Positions 18,043-28,297 of a stretch of DNA of 64,000 bases are shown piece after piece. The notes under the pieces are model-generated. The model was given only the letters and a program-made list of their open reading frames with translations, ran no database searches and had not been told where the DNA came from. The position numbers and the translations under genes are program-made. The DNA is from Shewanella aquimarina (GTDB lineage: Bacteria; Pseudomonadota; Gammaproteobacteria; Enterobacterales; Shewanellaceae), in NCBI RefSeq assembly GCF_023349185.1, contig NZ_JAKIKY010000002.1, positions 248,001-312,000 of the forward strand, read 5' to 3'. Position 1 is the first letter of the stretch, and the number at the start of each line of letters is the position of its first letter.

Positions 18043-20037
18043 ATGTCATCTCGTAAAGAACTCGCAAACGCTATCCGTGTGTTAAGTATGGATGCCGTTC
18101 AGAAAGCCAACTCTGGTCACCCAGGTGCGCCATTGGGTATGGCCGATATCGCCGAAGTGTTGTGGAATGATTTCCTGAAGCACAACCCAAACAACCCAGA
18201 GTGGGTCGACCGCGACCGTTTCATCCTTTCAAACGGCCACGGCTCTATGCTGATTTACTCTCTGCTTCACCTGACGGGTTATGCACTGCCGATGGATGAG
18301 CTAAAGAGCTTCCGTCAGCTGCACTCTAAGACCCCAGGTCACCCTGAGTATGGTTACACCCCAGGCGTTGAAACGACTACGGGTCCTCTGGGCGCGGGTA
18401 TCAGCAACGCCGTAGGTATGGCGATTGCCGAGAAGACTCTGGCGGCGCAATTTAACCGTCCTGGACACGATATCGTTGACCACTTCACCTACTGTTTCCT
18501 AGGTGATGGCTGTCTGATGGAAGGTATCTCTCACGAGGCCTGTTCACTGGCGGGTACCCTGGGCCTTGGTAAGTTGATTGCCTTCTGGGATGACAACGGC
18601 ATCTCTATCGATGGCCACGTCGAAGGCTGGTTCACCGACGATACCGCCAAGCGTTTCGAATCTTACGGCTGGCACGTGATTGCCGGCGTCGATGGTCACG
18701 ACAGCGATGCTATTCGCAAAGCGATCGAAGAAGCCAAGTCAGTCACCGACAAGCCAACCATGATCTGCTGCAAGACCATTATCGGTTTCGGTTCACCAAA
18801 CAAGTCTGGCAGCCACGACTGTCACGGCGCGCCACTGGGCGATGCCGAAATCGCTGCGGCCCGTGAATTCCTGGGTTGGGAACATGGTCCATTCGAGATC
18901 CCTGCCGACGTGTACGCAGGTTGGGACGCTAAAGAAGTGGGCGCGGCTAACGAGTCTGCCTGGAACGAGAAGCTTGCTGCCTATGAAGCCGCTTACCCAG
19001 AGCTGGCTGCCGAATATAAGCGCCGCGTGATCACTGGCGAACTGCCAGCCGATTTCGAAGAAAAAGCACAGGCTTTCATCAAAGAGTGCCAAGAGAAGGG
19101 CGAAAACATCGCCAGCCGCAAGGCATCACAAAATGCTATCGCGGCCTTCGGCGCAGCCCTACCTGAACTGCTCGGCGGCTCTGCCGACCTGGCCGGTTCT
19201 AACCTGACCCTATGGTCTGGTTCTAAGGGCATCCAGGAAGATCCAGCCGGTAACTACATCTACTACGGTGTGCGTGAGTTCGGCATGAGCGGCATCATGA
19301 ACGGTGTGTCGCTGCACGGTGGCTTCATCAACTATGGCGCGACCTTCATGATGTTCATGGAATATGCGCGCAATGCGGTACGCATGTCTGCACTGATGGG
19401 CATCCAAAACATCTTCGTATACACCCACGACTCTATCGGTCAGGGTGAAGATGGCCCGACTCACCAACCGGTTGAGCAGCTGGCTAACCTGCGCATGACA
19501 CCAAACATGATGGTATGGCGTCCATGTGATGCGGCCGAAACTGCCGTGGCATGGAAGATGGCTATCGAGCGTCGTAACGCGCCGACTTCACTGGTGTTCA
19601 GCCGCCAGGGCCTAGCTGCACAGCCACGCACCGAAGCGCAACTGGCTAACGTCGCCAAAGGCGGTTACGTGTTGCAAGACTGCGCCGGTACACCAGATCT
19701 TATTCTGATCGCTACGGGTAGTGAGGTGCAGCTGGCACTGGATTCTGCTAAGGCGCTGACCGAACAGGGCAAGGCGGTACGTGTAGTCTCTATGCCATCG
19801 ACCGACGTGTTCGACGCGCAAGACGCCGACTACAAGGCCTCTGTACTGCCAGCTTCTGTCACCAAGCGTGTCGCTATCGAAGCGGCTCACGTGGACTACT
19901 GGCACAAGTATGTTGGTTTCGACGGCGCCATCGTTGGCATGACCACCTTCGGTGAGTCTGCACCAGGCGGCGCACTGATGAAGCACTTTGGCTTCACAGT
20001 GGAAAACGTGGTAGCCAAGGCTAACGCCATACTATAA
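18043..20037 (+). CDS. tkt: Transketolase
   Basis: 664 residues, the normal bacterial length. A thiamine-diphosphate enzyme of the non-oxidative pentose phosphate pathway that moves two-carbon units between ketoses and aldoses. The cofactor motif is [15 protein letters not shown], and the N-terminal [16 protein letters not shown] and the pyrimidine-domain [18 protein letters not shown] are typical. It leads the tkt-epd-pgk-fba cluster on one strand; the 128-base gap to epd may contain a further promoter. Confidence 0.97.
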   Translation: MSSRKELANAIRVLSMDAVQKANSGHPGAPLGMADIAEVLWNDFLKHNPNNPEWVDRDRFILSNGHGSMLIYSLLHLTGYALPMDELKSFRQLHSKTPGHPEYGYTPGVETTTGPLGAGISNAVGMAIAEKTLAAQFNRPGHDIVDHFTYCFLGDGCLMEGISHEACSLAGTLGLGKLIAFWDDNGISIDGHVEGWFTDDTAKRFESYGWHVIAGVDGHDSDAIRKAIEEAKSVTDKPTMICCKTIIGFGSPNKSGSHDCHGAPLGDAEIAAAREFLGWEHGPFEIPADVYAGWDAKEVGAANESAWNEKLAAYEAAYPELAAEYKRRVITGELPADFEEKAQAFIKECQEKGENIASRKASQNAIAAFGAALPELLGGSADLAGSNLTLWSGSKGIQEDPAGNYIYYGVREFGMSGIMNGVSLHGGFINYGATFMMFMEYARNAVRMSALMGIQNIFVYTHDSIGQGEDGPTHQPVEQLANLRMTPNMMVWRPCDAAETAVAWKMAIERRNAPTSLVFSRQGLAAQPRTEAQLANVAKGGYVLQDCAGTPDLILIATGSEVQLALDSAKALTEQGKAVRVVSMPSTDVFDAQDADYKASVLPASVTKRVAIEAAHVDYWHKYVGFDGAIVGMTTFGESAPGGALMKHFGFTVENVVAKANAIL

Positions 20038-20165
20038 GGCATTGCCACCAAGGGCGTAGGGCAAGCAGTTGCCCTATGCCATGATGACTCGGCTTATCGA
20101 TAACGATAGGCCGTTGTCGCATCAAGAAGCCTATCTCAGGACGGTGTTAGGAGTGGAAGCAATTA

Positions 20166-21182
20166 ATGATTAAAGTTGCGATTAATGGTTATGGCCGGAT
20201 TGGCCGCTCGATTCTTCGTGCCCTCTATGAGTCAGGCAAGCGGGATCAGATCCAGATTGTCGCCATTAATGAACTTGCCAACCCCGAAGCCATGCTTCAT
20301 CTGACCCAATACGATACCACCCATGGTCGCTTTCAGTCTCCCGCGTCACTCGACGCCAATACGATGACCATAGGGGATGACCATATCCAATTGCTGCATG
20401 AGGAAGATGCCGAGAAGCTTCCCTGGAAATCTCTGGATATCGATATCGTGTATGAGGCCACGGGTGCCCTCATCGACCGCCAGGCCTGTGAGGCCCACAT
20501 CAAGGCGGGCGCCAAACAGGTGCTGATCAGCCACCCCTCATCCGGCGACGTAGACGCCACCATAGTCTATGGTGTGAATCATCAAGATCTCAAGGCGGAG
20601 CATCAGGTGGTCTCCAACGCCTCATGCACCACCAACTGCCTGGTGCCCATTATCCAGGTGCTAGACCGCGCCTTTAAGGTGCGCAGCGGCGCCATCACTA
20701 CGATTCACTCGGCGATGAACGATCAGCAGGTGATCGACGCCTATCATGACGACCTCAGACGTACCCGCGCGGCGGGGCAGTCGATCATTCCGGTCGATAC
20801 CAAGCTGGCCAGAGGGATCGAGCGTATCCTGCCCGAGATGAAGGATAAGTTTGAGGCGATATCTGTGCGCGTGCCGACAATTAATGTGACTGCAATTGAC
20901 TTATCGGTCACCTTAGATAAACGTGTCGATATCGATACAGTGAACCAGGTATTATCTCAGGCGGCAAATGGCTCATACCAAGGGGTTGTGGGCTATACTA
21001 ATGCGCCATTGGTATCGTGCGATTTTAACCATGATCCCAGATCCAGTATCGTCGACGGCACCCAGACGCGGGTGAGCGACGGCCATCTGGTGAAATTACT
21101 CTTGTGGTGTGACAACGAGTGGGGCTTTGCCAACCGTATGTTGGACACCAGTTTAGAGATGATAAAGGCCGTAAGAGCCTGA
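20166..21182 (+). CDS. epd: Erythrose-4-phosphate dehydrogenase
   Basis: 338 residues of the GAPDH superfamily. It oxidises erythrose 4-phosphate to 4-phosphoerythronate with NAD, the first step of DXP-independent pyridoxal phosphate synthesis. The NAD-binding start [14 protein letters not shown] and active-site cysteine SNASCTTNC are present. [14 protein letters not shown] instead of the glycolytic enzyme's HAYTxDQ region marks it as Epd rather than GapA. It sits between tkt, which makes erythrose 4-phosphate, and pgk, as in E. coli epd-pgk-fbaA. Confidence 0.93.
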   Translation: MIKVAINGYGRIGRSILRALYESGKRDQIQIVAINELANPEAMLHLTQYDTTHGRFQSPASLDANTMTIGDDHIQLLHEEDAEKLPWKSLDIDIVYEATGALIDRQACEAHIKAGAKQVLISHPSSGDVDATIVYGVNHQDLKAEHQVVSNASCTTNCLVPIIQVLDRAFKVRSGAITTIHSAMNDQQVIDAYHDDLRRTRAAGQSIIPVDTKLARGIERILPEMKDKFEAISVRVPTINVTAIDLSVTLDKRVDIDTVNQVLSQAANGSYQGVVGYTNAPLVSCDFNHDPRSSIVDGTQTRVSDGHLVKLLLWCDNEWGFANRMLDTSLEMIKAVRA

Positions 21183-21283
21183 TTTGAATGTTTTTAGCCT
21201 AGTGCCGGTGAAGCGTCCCGGCGGTGGGAAATCCAGTTTTGCTTTAACTTTTATTTTTAACTTTAAACTTAAGGAAACGTGAA

Positions 21284-22459
21284 ATGGCGATTATCAATAT
21301 GTCAGCGTTAGATCTTCAGGGCAAGCGCGTGCTTATCCGTGAAGACCTCAATGTCCCGGTCAGCAATGGTGTGGTCACCAGCGATGCGCGTCTGCGTGCT
21401 TCTCTGCCAACCATCAAGCTGGCGCTGGAGAAAGGCGCGGCCGTGATGGTGATGTCTCACCTGGGTCGTCCGACCGAAGGCGAGTACAACAGCGAGTTCT
21501 CTATGCAGCCGGTTGTGGATTACCTGGAGAAGGCGCTGGATTGCCCGGTACGTCTGGCCAAAGACTACCTGGACGGCGTAGAAGCCAATGTCGGTGAAGT
21601 CGTGGTGTTCGAGAACGTGCGCTTTAACGTGGGCGAGAAGAAGAACGACGAGGCGCTGGCCAAGAAGCTGGCCGCCCTGTGTGATGTCTATGTAATGGAT
21701 GCCTTCGGCACCGCTCACCGCGCTCAGGCATCGACCCATGGTGTCGGCCTGTACGCCCCTGTGGCCTGCGCCGGTCCGCTATTGGCCGGTGAACTGGAAG
21801 CCCTGGGTAAGGCGATGGACAACCCGGCGCGTCCTTTGGTAGCCATCGTAGGTGGCTCTAAGGTATCGACCAAGCTGACCGTGCTCGAGAGCCTCTCTGG
21901 TGTGGTTGACCAGCTGGTCGTTGGTGGCGGTATCGCCAACACCTTCATCGCCGCAGCCGGTCACAACGTGGGTAAGTCCCTCTATGAAGCAGACCTAATC
22001 GATGAAGCCAAGCGTCTGGTGGCTAACGCCCAGAGCCGTGGCGGCGATATCCCAGTCCCTACCGATGTGGTTGTGGCTGGCGAGTTCAGCCCAACGGCGA
22101 GCGCGACCCTCAAGCCGGTCGAGCAGGTGGCAGATGAAGATATGATCTTCGATATCGGTCCCGACAGCGCCGAGGCCTTGGCCGAGATCCTTAAGAATGC
22201 CGGCACCATCGTCTGGAACGGCCCTGTAGGCGTGTTCGAGTTCGACCAGTTCGGTGAAGGCACCAAGCGCATCGCTCAGGCGATCGCCGACTCTTCTGCC
22301 TTCTCTATCGCCGGCGGTGGCGATACCCTGGCGGCGGTCGACAAGTATGAGATCGCCGACAAGGTCTCTTACATCTCTACCGGTGGTGGCGCCTTCCTGG
22401 AATTCTTGGAAGGTAAGGAACTGCCTGCTGTGGCTATGCTGGAAAGCCGCGGCGAATAA
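21284..22459 (+). CDS. pgk: Phosphoglycerate kinase
   Basis: 391 residues. Transfers phosphate from 1,3-bisphosphoglycerate to ADP. Recognised by [11 protein letters not shown] at the N-terminus, SHLGRPTEG, the hinge region [11 protein letters not shown], the nucleotide-binding NGPVGVFEF and the glycine-rich [11 protein letters not shown]. Third gene of the cluster, with an AGGA ribosome binding site. It is followed by a 155-base gap before fba. Confidence 0.97.
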   Translation: MAIINMSALDLQGKRVLIREDLNVPVSNGVVTSDARLRASLPTIKLALEKGAAVMVMSHLGRPTEGEYNSEFSMQPVVDYLEKALDCPVRLAKDYLDGVEANVGEVVVFENVRFNVGEKKNDEALAKKLAALCDVYVMDAFGTAHRAQASTHGVGLYAPVACAGPLLAGELEALGKAMDNPARPLVAIVGGSKVSTKLTVLESLSGVVDQLVVGGGIANTFIAAAGHNVGKSLYEADLIDEAKRLVANAQSRGGDIPVPTDVVVAGEFSPTASATLKPVEQVADEDMIFDIGPDSAEALAEILKNAGTIVWNGPVGVFEFDQFGEGTKRIAQAIADSSAFSIAGGGDTLAAVDKYEIADKVSYISTGGGAFLEFLEGKELPAVAMLESRGE

Positions 22460-22614
22460 GTAAAAAAAGATAATTAGTATTATAAGAAACCGCCGATAGT
22501 CGGGCCGCATGGAATTGCAGGTTTGGCTATCGGTATAAAAATCTGTCCAAACGATAGTGACCTCGGTGGTTAAGCGGGCTGCGCCCGATGACCACCCTAT
22601 TATTGGAGTTAAAA

Positions 22615-23679
22615 ATGGCCTTAATTTCCCTACGTCAACTGCTAGACCATGCCGCAGAGCACGGATACGGCGTTCCCGCGTTCAACGTTAACAACCTGGA
22701 GCAGATGCGCGCCATCATGCAGGCGGCAGAAGCCACAGACAGCCCGGTTATCGTTCAGGCGTCAGCCGGTGCACGTAAGTATGCTCGTCCTCAGTTCCTT
22801 AAGTATCTGATGGCGGCGGCGCTCGAGCAGTACCCAGATATTCCTGTGTGTATTCACCAGGATCACGGTACTCACCCTGACGTGTGTCAGCGTTCTATCC
22901 AGCTGGGTATGTCTTCAGTCATGATGGACGGCTCGCTGATGGCCGATGGTAAGACACCGGCTACATACGAGTACAACGTCGACGTAACCCGTAAGACGGT
23001 TGCCTTCGCACACGCCTGTGGTGTGTCGGTAGAAGGTGAGATCGGTTGTCTGGGTAGCCTGGAAACTGGCCAAGCCGGTGAAGAAGATGGTGTTGGCGCC
23101 GAAGGTATCCTGAGCGAAGAGCAGCTGCTGACTACGCCGGAAGAAGCGGCGCGTTTCGTGGCCGACACTCACGTCGATGCCCTGGCTATCGCTATCGGTA
23201 CCAGCCATGGTGCCTACAAGTTTAGCCGTAAGCCTACCGGTGACGTGCTGCGTATCGACCGTATCAAGGAGATCCACGCGCGTATCCCTAACACTCACCT
23301 GGTGATGCACGGTTCATCTTCTGTGCCACAAGAGTGGCTGGAAGTGATCAACCAGTATGGCGGCGCCATCCCTGAAACTTATGGTGTACCACTGGAAGAG
23401 ATCGTCGAAGGCATCAAGCACGGCGTGCGTAAGGTTAACATCGACACCGACCTGCGTCTGGCCTCTACCGGTGCGGTACGTAAGTTCCTGGCGGAAAACC
23501 CAAGCGAGTTCGACCCGCGTAAATTCCTTAAGGCCTCTATGGAAGCGATGGCAGACATCTGTACCGTACGCTACGAAGCCTTCGGTGCGGCTGGCATGGG
23601 CTCTAAGATCAAGCCTAAGTCACTGCAAGCCATGTACAAGGCATATCAGTCTGGCGAGTTAGATCCACAGGTGAACTAA
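22615..23679 (+). CDS. fba: Fructose-bisphosphate aldolase, class II
   Basis: 354 residues. The zinc-dependent aldolase that splits fructose 1,6-bisphosphate. Metal-ligand and active-site motifs are visible: [30 protein letters not shown] and [14 protein letters not shown] 22615 is the start: GGAG lies six bases upstream and homologues begin MALISLRQ; the upstream in-frame ATG at 22588 overlaps the ribosome binding site. It closes the tkt-epd-pgk-fba cluster and is followed by a strong terminator. Confidence 0.97.
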   Translation: MALISLRQLLDHAAEHGYGVPAFNVNNLEQMRAIMQAAEATDSPVIVQASAGARKYARPQFLKYLMAAALEQYPDIPVCIHQDHGTHPDVCQRSIQLGMSSVMMDGSLMADGKTPATYEYNVDVTRKTVAFAHACGVSVEGEIGCLGSLETGQAGEEDGVGAEGILSEEQLLTTPEEAARFVADTHVDALAIAIGTSHGAYKFSRKPTGDVLRIDRIKEIHARIPNTHLVMHGSSSVPQEWLEVINQYGGAIPETYGVPLEEIVEGIKHGVRKVNIDTDLRLASTGAVRKFLAENPSEFDPRKFLKASMEAMADICTVRYEAFGAAGMGSKIKPKSLQAMYKAYQSGELDPQVN

Positions 23680-23710
23680 TTCGGTTTGATAGCCATAGGT
23701 AGTTTGACAA

Positions 23711-23737
23711 AGGCCCGCCATTTCGGCGGGCTTTTTT
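23711..23737 (+). terminator. Rho-independent terminator after fba
   Basis: Stem GCCCGCC/GGCGGGC with loop ATTTC followed by a run of six T. Confidence 0.93.
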
Positions 23738-23894
23738 ATGGCCAAAGCGCAATAAAAAGTAAGGACTAACTCTCGCCGTTAGGTGAGTGGCTAGTTCAAA
23801 ATGCTGCAAAGGCAAGTGCAATTTTCATTTCTGTGCGCCGAATGATACTATTGCGCCAATTTTTAAGGGACTTAGATAAATAGGTAAACAAATA

Positions 23895-24635
23895 ATGAAA
23901 AAACTGCTGACAGCCACGGCCATCCTGATGGCGGCTCCTTTTGCTGCCCATGCGGGTGCCGATTTTGTTAAGGGTGACAGAACCTTTGCCGCCGACGCCG
24001 AACTGGGTGCGACGGTTACCACAGGTAACACAGAGACGACCTCGCTCAAGGGCCGTCTGGACATGAAGCATGAGCTGGGCAACTGGGAAAACCAGTACCT
24101 GTTAGAAGCCCTCTATAAAGAAGATAGCGGCGAAGAGACGGGTAAGCGCTACTACGGTCTGGTACAGGGCAACTACAAGTTCAGCGACGTGAACTATATG
24201 TTTGCCAACGCCAACCACGAGATCGATCCCTTTACCGGTTTCGATTCTAAGTCTACGATTTCTGCCGGTTATGGTTACAAGTTTGTCGATACCGAGAAGA
24301 CGACCTTAGCTATCGAAGTGGGTCCTGGTTACCAGTACAAGCGCCTGGACGATGAGAGCGCCGCCGAAGCGGGTTATGACACCGAAGATAGCTGGGTGGC
24401 ACACGGCGTGATGAACTTCGAAACCGAGATCACCGACAACTCTAAGTTCAAGCAGCTGTTTGTGGCCGATTATGGTGAGAGCCTGGAAGGCCGCTCAGAG
24501 ACTTCTATCACGGCGAATATCGTTGGCGCGCTGGCGATGAAGTTTGCGGTTATCGTGCGTTACAACAGCGAGCCGCTGGACGACAAGAAGAGCACAGATA
24601 CCGAAACCAACATGACCCTATTGTACTCTTTCTAA
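23895..24635 (+). CDS. DUF481 outer-membrane protein (YdiY-like)
   Basis: 246 residues. A signal peptide (MKKLLTATAILMAAPFAAHA) is followed by a series of amphipathic beta strands and a C-terminal phenylalanine, as expected for an outer-membrane barrel. The GATVTTGNTETTSLKGRLDM opening is the DUF481 signature. Members are called salt-induced outer-membrane proteins, but the transport role is not established. A single gene with its own terminator. Confidence 0.85.
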   Translation: MKKLLTATAILMAAPFAAHAGADFVKGDRTFAADAELGATVTTGNTETTSLKGRLDMKHELGNWENQYLLEALYKEDSGEETGKRYYGLVQGNYKFSDVNYMFANANHEIDPFTGFDSKSTISAGYGYKFVDTEKTTLAIEVGPGYQYKRLDDESAAEAGYDTEDSWVAHGVMNFETEITDNSKFKQLFVADYGESLEGRSETSITANIVGALAMKFAVIVRYNSEPLDDKKSTDTETNMTLLYSF

Positions 24636-24657
24636 TAGGGTTTTTATTGGGTTCAAG

Positions 24658-24684
24658 AGACGCCTTTCGGGGCGTCTTTTTTTT
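24658..24684 (+). terminator. Rho-independent terminator after the DUF481 gene
   Basis: Stem AGACGCC/GGCGTCT with loop TTTCGG, then a run of T. Confidence 0.93.
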
Positions 24685-24879
24685 AGCTGAAATCAGCCTG
24701 AAAATAGGCCTGGGTCAGCTTAAATCTGTATCGAGATGTATCATAATTATTTAAATAATTTAATGGGTTATGTGCTGATTGTCACGAAAGTCGCCGGGCT
24801 TAAGTGTCACACTAGCAAAGAGACGATAGCCAGGTTTGGCTTCGTGATTTTTGTGTGATTCCCTTAATGTGAGACCCCG

Positions 24880-25335
24880 ATGCAAATAGGTTGCTGTTGG
24901 TTTGAGCCGTCTCAGTCGACGCTGTCAAATCAAGACAATGACACCAGCTGGCGTATGCCGGGTGCGGAGTTTGCCGTACTCAAATTACTGACCGAGCGCC
25001 GTGGACAGGTGATGTCCAATGCCGACCTCTTGGCCTGCCTGCCAGAGGAGGAGGCCAACATGGCGCGTCTGGTACAGGCGGTGGATCGTATTCGCTTCTT
25101 TCTCGGTAGCCCGTCGGGCAAGCTGCTGGAGTCGGTGGGCGATCAGGGTTACATACTGCACGCCAAACTCTCACCTCACCGCGAGCTGCTGGGCAGCGGC
25201 CCAATTCGCCGCATGACCAAGCAACAATATATCCTGCTGATCTCCCAGCTGTTGCTGCTGTTTCTGCTCATCTATTCCGTATTTGAGCCCTCCAACTATC
25301 TGCCTTCCCTAGGCGAACTGCTCGGCGAGCAATAG
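24880..25335 (+). CDS. Membrane-anchored winged-helix regulator (ToxR/CadC-like), short form
   Basis: 151 residues. An OmpR/ToxR-type winged-helix DNA-binding domain fills residues about 5-100 (MPGAEFAVLKLLTERRGQVMS, RLVQAVDRIRFFLG, ESVGDQGYIL). One transmembrane helix follows at about 116-136 and only about 15 residues remain outside. It therefore has almost no periplasmic sensor domain, unlike ToxR or CadC. It is likely to need a partner or to respond through the membrane. It resembles the regulator at 27476 and stands on the other side of the split-Soret operon. Confidence 0.75.
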   Translation: MQIGCCWFEPSQSTLSNQDNDTSWRMPGAEFAVLKLLTERRGQVMSNADLLACLPEEEANMARLVQAVDRIRFFLGSPSGKLLESVGDQGYILHAKLSPHRELLGSGPIRRMTKQQYILLISQLLLLFLLIYSVFEPSNYLPSLGELLGEQ

Positions 25336-25434
25336 CCTCCTCCCGATCTCTGGCTAGGCCAGTTCATGCCCATACTCGTGCGCATGTGTAGTTTGCATAC
25401 CTAGTCTCAGCCTCGGCCGACACGGGATGCTTTC

Positions 25435-25600
25435 TAATACCAATCACAGTAAATATGGGATCAGAAATAGCGCAGAAAAAACGCTTGAGAACAAAGCAGG
25501 ATTTTTAGATAAGTAGTTATTCTACAATTAAAAATACTAATACAGTTATCGAGCGTTTTAACAAGCTAGAATGATCAATTATTTATTACGATTGGTATAA
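25435..25600 (+). mobile_element. 166-bp MITE-like element, copy 1
   Basis: A non-coding element that starts TAATACCAATCAC and ends TTACGATTGGTATAA, so the ends are inverted repeats (ATACCAATC/GATTGGTAT). It is about 92% identical by eye (14 differences in 166) to the element at 59307-59472, which lies in the opposite orientation. No transposase is encoded. It lies downstream of the short ToxR-like gene. Confidence 0.85.
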
Positions 25601-25611
25601 AATCGGGTCAT

Positions 25612-25642
25612 AAAAAAAGGGCCACACGCTAGGCGGTGACCC
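25612..25642 (-). terminator. Probable terminator of the split-Soret/lipoprotein operon
   Basis: On the minus strand an imperfect stem (GGGTCAC/GTGTGGCCC arms) is followed by seven T. It lies 20 bases past the lipoprotein stop. Confidence 0.7.
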
Positions 25643-25660
25643 TCAAAGTGGTGCAGTGGG

Positions 25661-26185
25661 TTAAGTGGAGGGGAGCAGAACCAGTTCGTTGGTCGCCTTG
25701 GCACCTTTTATCTCGATTCCGACCTTATATTCCTTTACTGAACCAGGCGCCGTGTTGGCGTCCCAGTTAAGATCGGTTGCATCGAAACTGTACTGACCCT
25801 TGTCAGTCTCTGTTAGCACGCCCTGGCAGTCGCCTTCGGCGCTGTCACACAGATAGCTCTGGGTCACGTGCCAGTGTTTCCAAGCCTTGGCGTTAGAAGA
25901 CGCTGTCGTGCTGTCGGGGAAGCCGAAGTAGACGATGCGATAATCCTTGGCATTGGTGATGGCCAGGCCGTCAGCATCCTTCAGGGCAAAGTTCAGTGCG
26001 CCCGTTGCGCCGTCAAACTCGGCCAGGGTCAGGTTGATGGCTAAGGCCTCACCGGCATCTATGGTGTCGGCAACTGGTGGCGGAGTAATGTTACCGCCGT
26101 CATCCTTATCATCGTTGTCGTCGCTACCGCAGCCGCCGCAGATAAGCGCCGTTGCCAGTAGGGCAGTTAATAACTTCTCATTCAT
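25661..26185 (-). CDS. Lipoprotein resembling a stand-alone OmcA/MtrC N-terminal (heme-free) domain
   Basis: 174 residues. The lipoprotein signal ends LICGGC, with an Asp/Asn-rich linker after it. The mature part aligns with domain I of OmcA/MtrC-type cytochromes, including the one at 32110: a LNFALKDADGLAI strand, KDYRIVYFGF, a tryptophan strand, a cysteine pair (CDSAEGDC, compare OmcA CAASC) and KGQYSFDATDL (compare NGSYTYTFNTNL). It contains no CxxCH, so no heme. Its start is 11 bases after the split-Soret cytochrome gene, so they are co-transcribed. It may dock or partner an exported cytochrome; that is inference. Confidence 0.75.
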   Translation of the reverse strand: MNEKLLTALLATALICGGCGSDDNDDKDDGGNITPPPVADTIDAGEALAINLTLAEFDGATGALNFALKDADGLAITNAKDYRIVYFGFPDSTTASSNAKAWKHWHVTQSYLCDSAEGDCQGVLTETDKGQYSFDATDLNWDANTAPGSVKEYKVGIEIKGAKATNELVLLPST

Positions 26186-26196
26186 GACCTGCTCCT

Positions 26197-27018
26197 TTAG
26201 TTAAAGTGGCCGGTATGGCAAGTCGTACATTCCATGTCAGACTTCACGCTGGCGGCGCTGCCCATGGTGGTCTCTACGCCGTGACAGCTTTGACAGCCTT
26301 GGGCCTCGCTTGAAGGCTTTGACTCAGGTAGTGCCGAGATATCTTCGCCTGCATGGGCGCGGTTAAGCAGCTCGACCAGATGATAGGCCACAGAGGCCGA
26401 CAGACGCTTACAACGCTCGCCCTTCTGGCTGAAGGTAAAGCCAGAGGCCTTAGACCAGTTACTGATAGATGAGTGACACAGGATACTGTTGGCAACCGAT
26501 GACTTACCGACCAGGGCCGTCTTCTCGGCGGTAGAGCCGATACCAGCCACGAACTCATCGCTTGAATACGGCAGCTCGGTCACCTCGTAGTAGCGGAAAG
26601 AGGCACCGATCACGGCAGAGTTTTGACCGTTGATGTCGTCTAAGATGTTGACCAGCATGCCGGTGGCGTTGTTGTTACCACACACTGTGCCCTGGCCCAC
26701 GATACCCGCCCAGCCATAACCGGCCAGCGCCGTTGGAATCGTCTTAAACTTGTCGGCGTCTGGGCTGTCAGAGTTGGCCAGCATAGTCACTAAGGCGTAG
26801 AACACCTGGTGCATACATCCGCCGCCAGTCTCATAGGCCAGCTTGGCCGTCGCCATAGGATCGAGTGGAACATACTTGAGCTTTTCACCCAGTTCCAGTT
26901 TGTAGTTGCCTTGTTCGTCGGTGGCGGCGAAGGCCGATGTGCCCATTAGGGTTGCGCCTGCCGCGGCGGTGCTGATGCCGATGATTTGGCTAAGTGCTTG
27001 GCGTCTATTGATGGTCAT
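26197..27018 (-). CDS. Split-Soret diheme cytochrome c, Tat-exported
   Basis: 273 residues. The N-terminus MTINRRQALSQIIGISTAAA is a twin-arginine-type signal. Two c-type heme sites lie near the C-terminus (CQSCH and CTTCH). The long middle part with GGGCMHQVFYALV, GQGTVCGNN and GERCKRLS cysteines is typical of split-Soret cytochromes. In Desulfovibrio this protein is a dimer with stacked hemes and an iron-sulfur centre. ATG 27018 is used: GAGG lies eight bases upstream and it begins the signal; an upstream in-frame start at 27207 adds 63 unlikely residues. Periplasmic electron carrier or reductase; the partner is unknown. Confidence 0.85.
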   Translation of the reverse strand: MTINRRQALSQIIGISTAAAGATLMGTSAFAATDEQGNYKLELGEKLKYVPLDPMATAKLAYETGGGCMHQVFYALVTMLANSDSPDADKFKTIPTALAGYGWAGIVGQGTVCGNNNATGMLVNILDDINGQNSAVIGASFRYYEVTELPYSSDEFVAGIGSTAEKTALVGKSSVANSILCHSSISNWSKASGFTFSQKGERCKRLSASVAYHLVELLNRAHAGEDISALPESKPSSEAQGCQSCHGVETTMGSAASVKSDMECTTCHTGHFN

Positions 27019-27475
27019 GACAATGTCCTCACTTGGATAGATGTTATTTTTGTTGTTGGCGTGGTTAAAGGGATACGCCGGTTTGAACTTGGGGTCAGTG
27101 TGGTCCGGGTAGATTGCAAATAGTGTGATTTGGGCTGGATGAAGCCTTGGGATGGATGAGCATCTGCTGGCAGGCGTTTTTTGGGTGCCTTGCATCGATT
27201 TGTTCAATTAATGTGTTGGCTGGGTATTGTTTGGCTAGATTGCACTGTGGGCTAGATCATCTTATTTGTAACATTCATGTTAATTTGCAGCTTTCGCGTG
27301 GCGATAAATAGTGGGCCTATGGACGTGAAGAAGGCGGCGGGGATCACATAGCTTATTATTCCCTAGCGACTGTAAGGTCATTTTTTAGATGAGTTTCGAG
27401 GAGATAGAGGGGATCACAGATTTTTTTACTGCGTTTGCATAAGCTTATTAGCAATGAAACGACAGAGTAACAAAG
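27019..27475. other. Divergent promoter region, split-Soret operon / ToxR-like gene
   Basis: 457 bases between divergent genes, AT-richer than its surroundings. It must carry promoters for both sides, and being adjacent to a ToxR-like gene it is the likeliest target of that regulator. No clear CRP/FNR palindrome or direct repeat stood out. Confidence 0.4.
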
Positions 27476-28297
27476 ATGCAACTGGGTGATTGCCGATTCG
27501 ACAGACATGCTGGCGTGCTCACCAACGAGCTGACGGGTGAAGAGTGGCATCTACCGCGCGCCGAACTGCAGGTGCTATTGCTCCTGCTGGCCAATAGCGA
27601 CAAGGTGGTGGCTAAGCGCGTCTTGGGTGCCGGGGATGACGAACACCCGCCGCTAAGCGATTCGTCGGTGGCGCGGGCAGTATTTATGTTGCGCTCCTTC
27701 CTCGGCCCGCTGCATGAACATATGATAGAAACCGTCAAGGGCAAGGGCTATCGCCTGCGCCTGGATAGCGCCGTGCCCTCAAGCGTGCATCATGCCGATA
27801 ACGCACCTGCAAAGGGAGAGCTCCATGGTGTGGGCGAGCGCATAGAGGCGGTTTTAGCCTGGCTGTTTGGCAAACGCCATCGCTGGATCAAGCTGTGGAT
27901 AGGGCTGATCGTCCTGCTACTGGGCGCTTTGGTCTCCTTGCAGCTCTTCTCTTCGGTGAATCTCGAGGTGCAACATAGCGAACCCTATCTGCGCCACGGT
28001 ATCACCCTGGAGTCGGGGCAGAAGATGATGTTTATCAGCTACGCCAAGTCCAAGACCAATAACACCTCTTTGCTGCGCCTGTCGGAGAAGATGTCTCAGG
28101 CGTTTGAGCGCTGTGAGTCTTCGCCCTGGAAAGAGGTCTATATGTCGCTGTCCCACGACAAGCAAGTGTTTAACATCACCATGCGAGGCGAGAAGATGGG
28201 GCAGTCATTGGTGCGCAACCTTAAGTTAACCGATTACAGGCAGCAGAAGCGGTTTATCTCCGAGGCCTGGTTTAAAGAGGTATCTCTGTGTGAATAG
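27476..28297 (+). CDS. ToxR/CadC-like membrane-anchored transcriptional regulator
   Basis: 273 residues. An N-terminal winged helix of the OmpR/ToxR type (LPRAELQVLLLLLANSDKVV, VARAVFMLRSFLG, IETVKGKGYRL) at about 5-100 is followed by a linker, one transmembrane helix at about 142-164 and a periplasmic domain of roughly 110 residues. It overlaps the next gene by eight bases. The pair looks like ToxR/ToxS-type architecture: a membrane-bound transcription factor with a membrane partner. It is divergent from the split-Soret operon. Signal and targets unknown. Confidence 0.8.
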   Translation: MQLGDCRFDRHAGVLTNELTGEEWHLPRAELQVLLLLLANSDKVVAKRVLGAGDDEHPPLSDSSVARAVFMLRSFLGPLHEHMIETVKGKGYRLRLDSAVPSSVHHADNAPAKGELHGVGERIEAVLAWLFGKRHRWIKLWIGLIVLLLGALVSLQLFSSVNLEVQHSEPYLRHGITLESGQKMMFISYAKSKTNNTSLLRLSEKMSQAFERCESSPWKEVYMSLSHDKQVFNITMRGEKMGQSLVRNLKLTDYRQQKRFISEAWFKEVSLCE

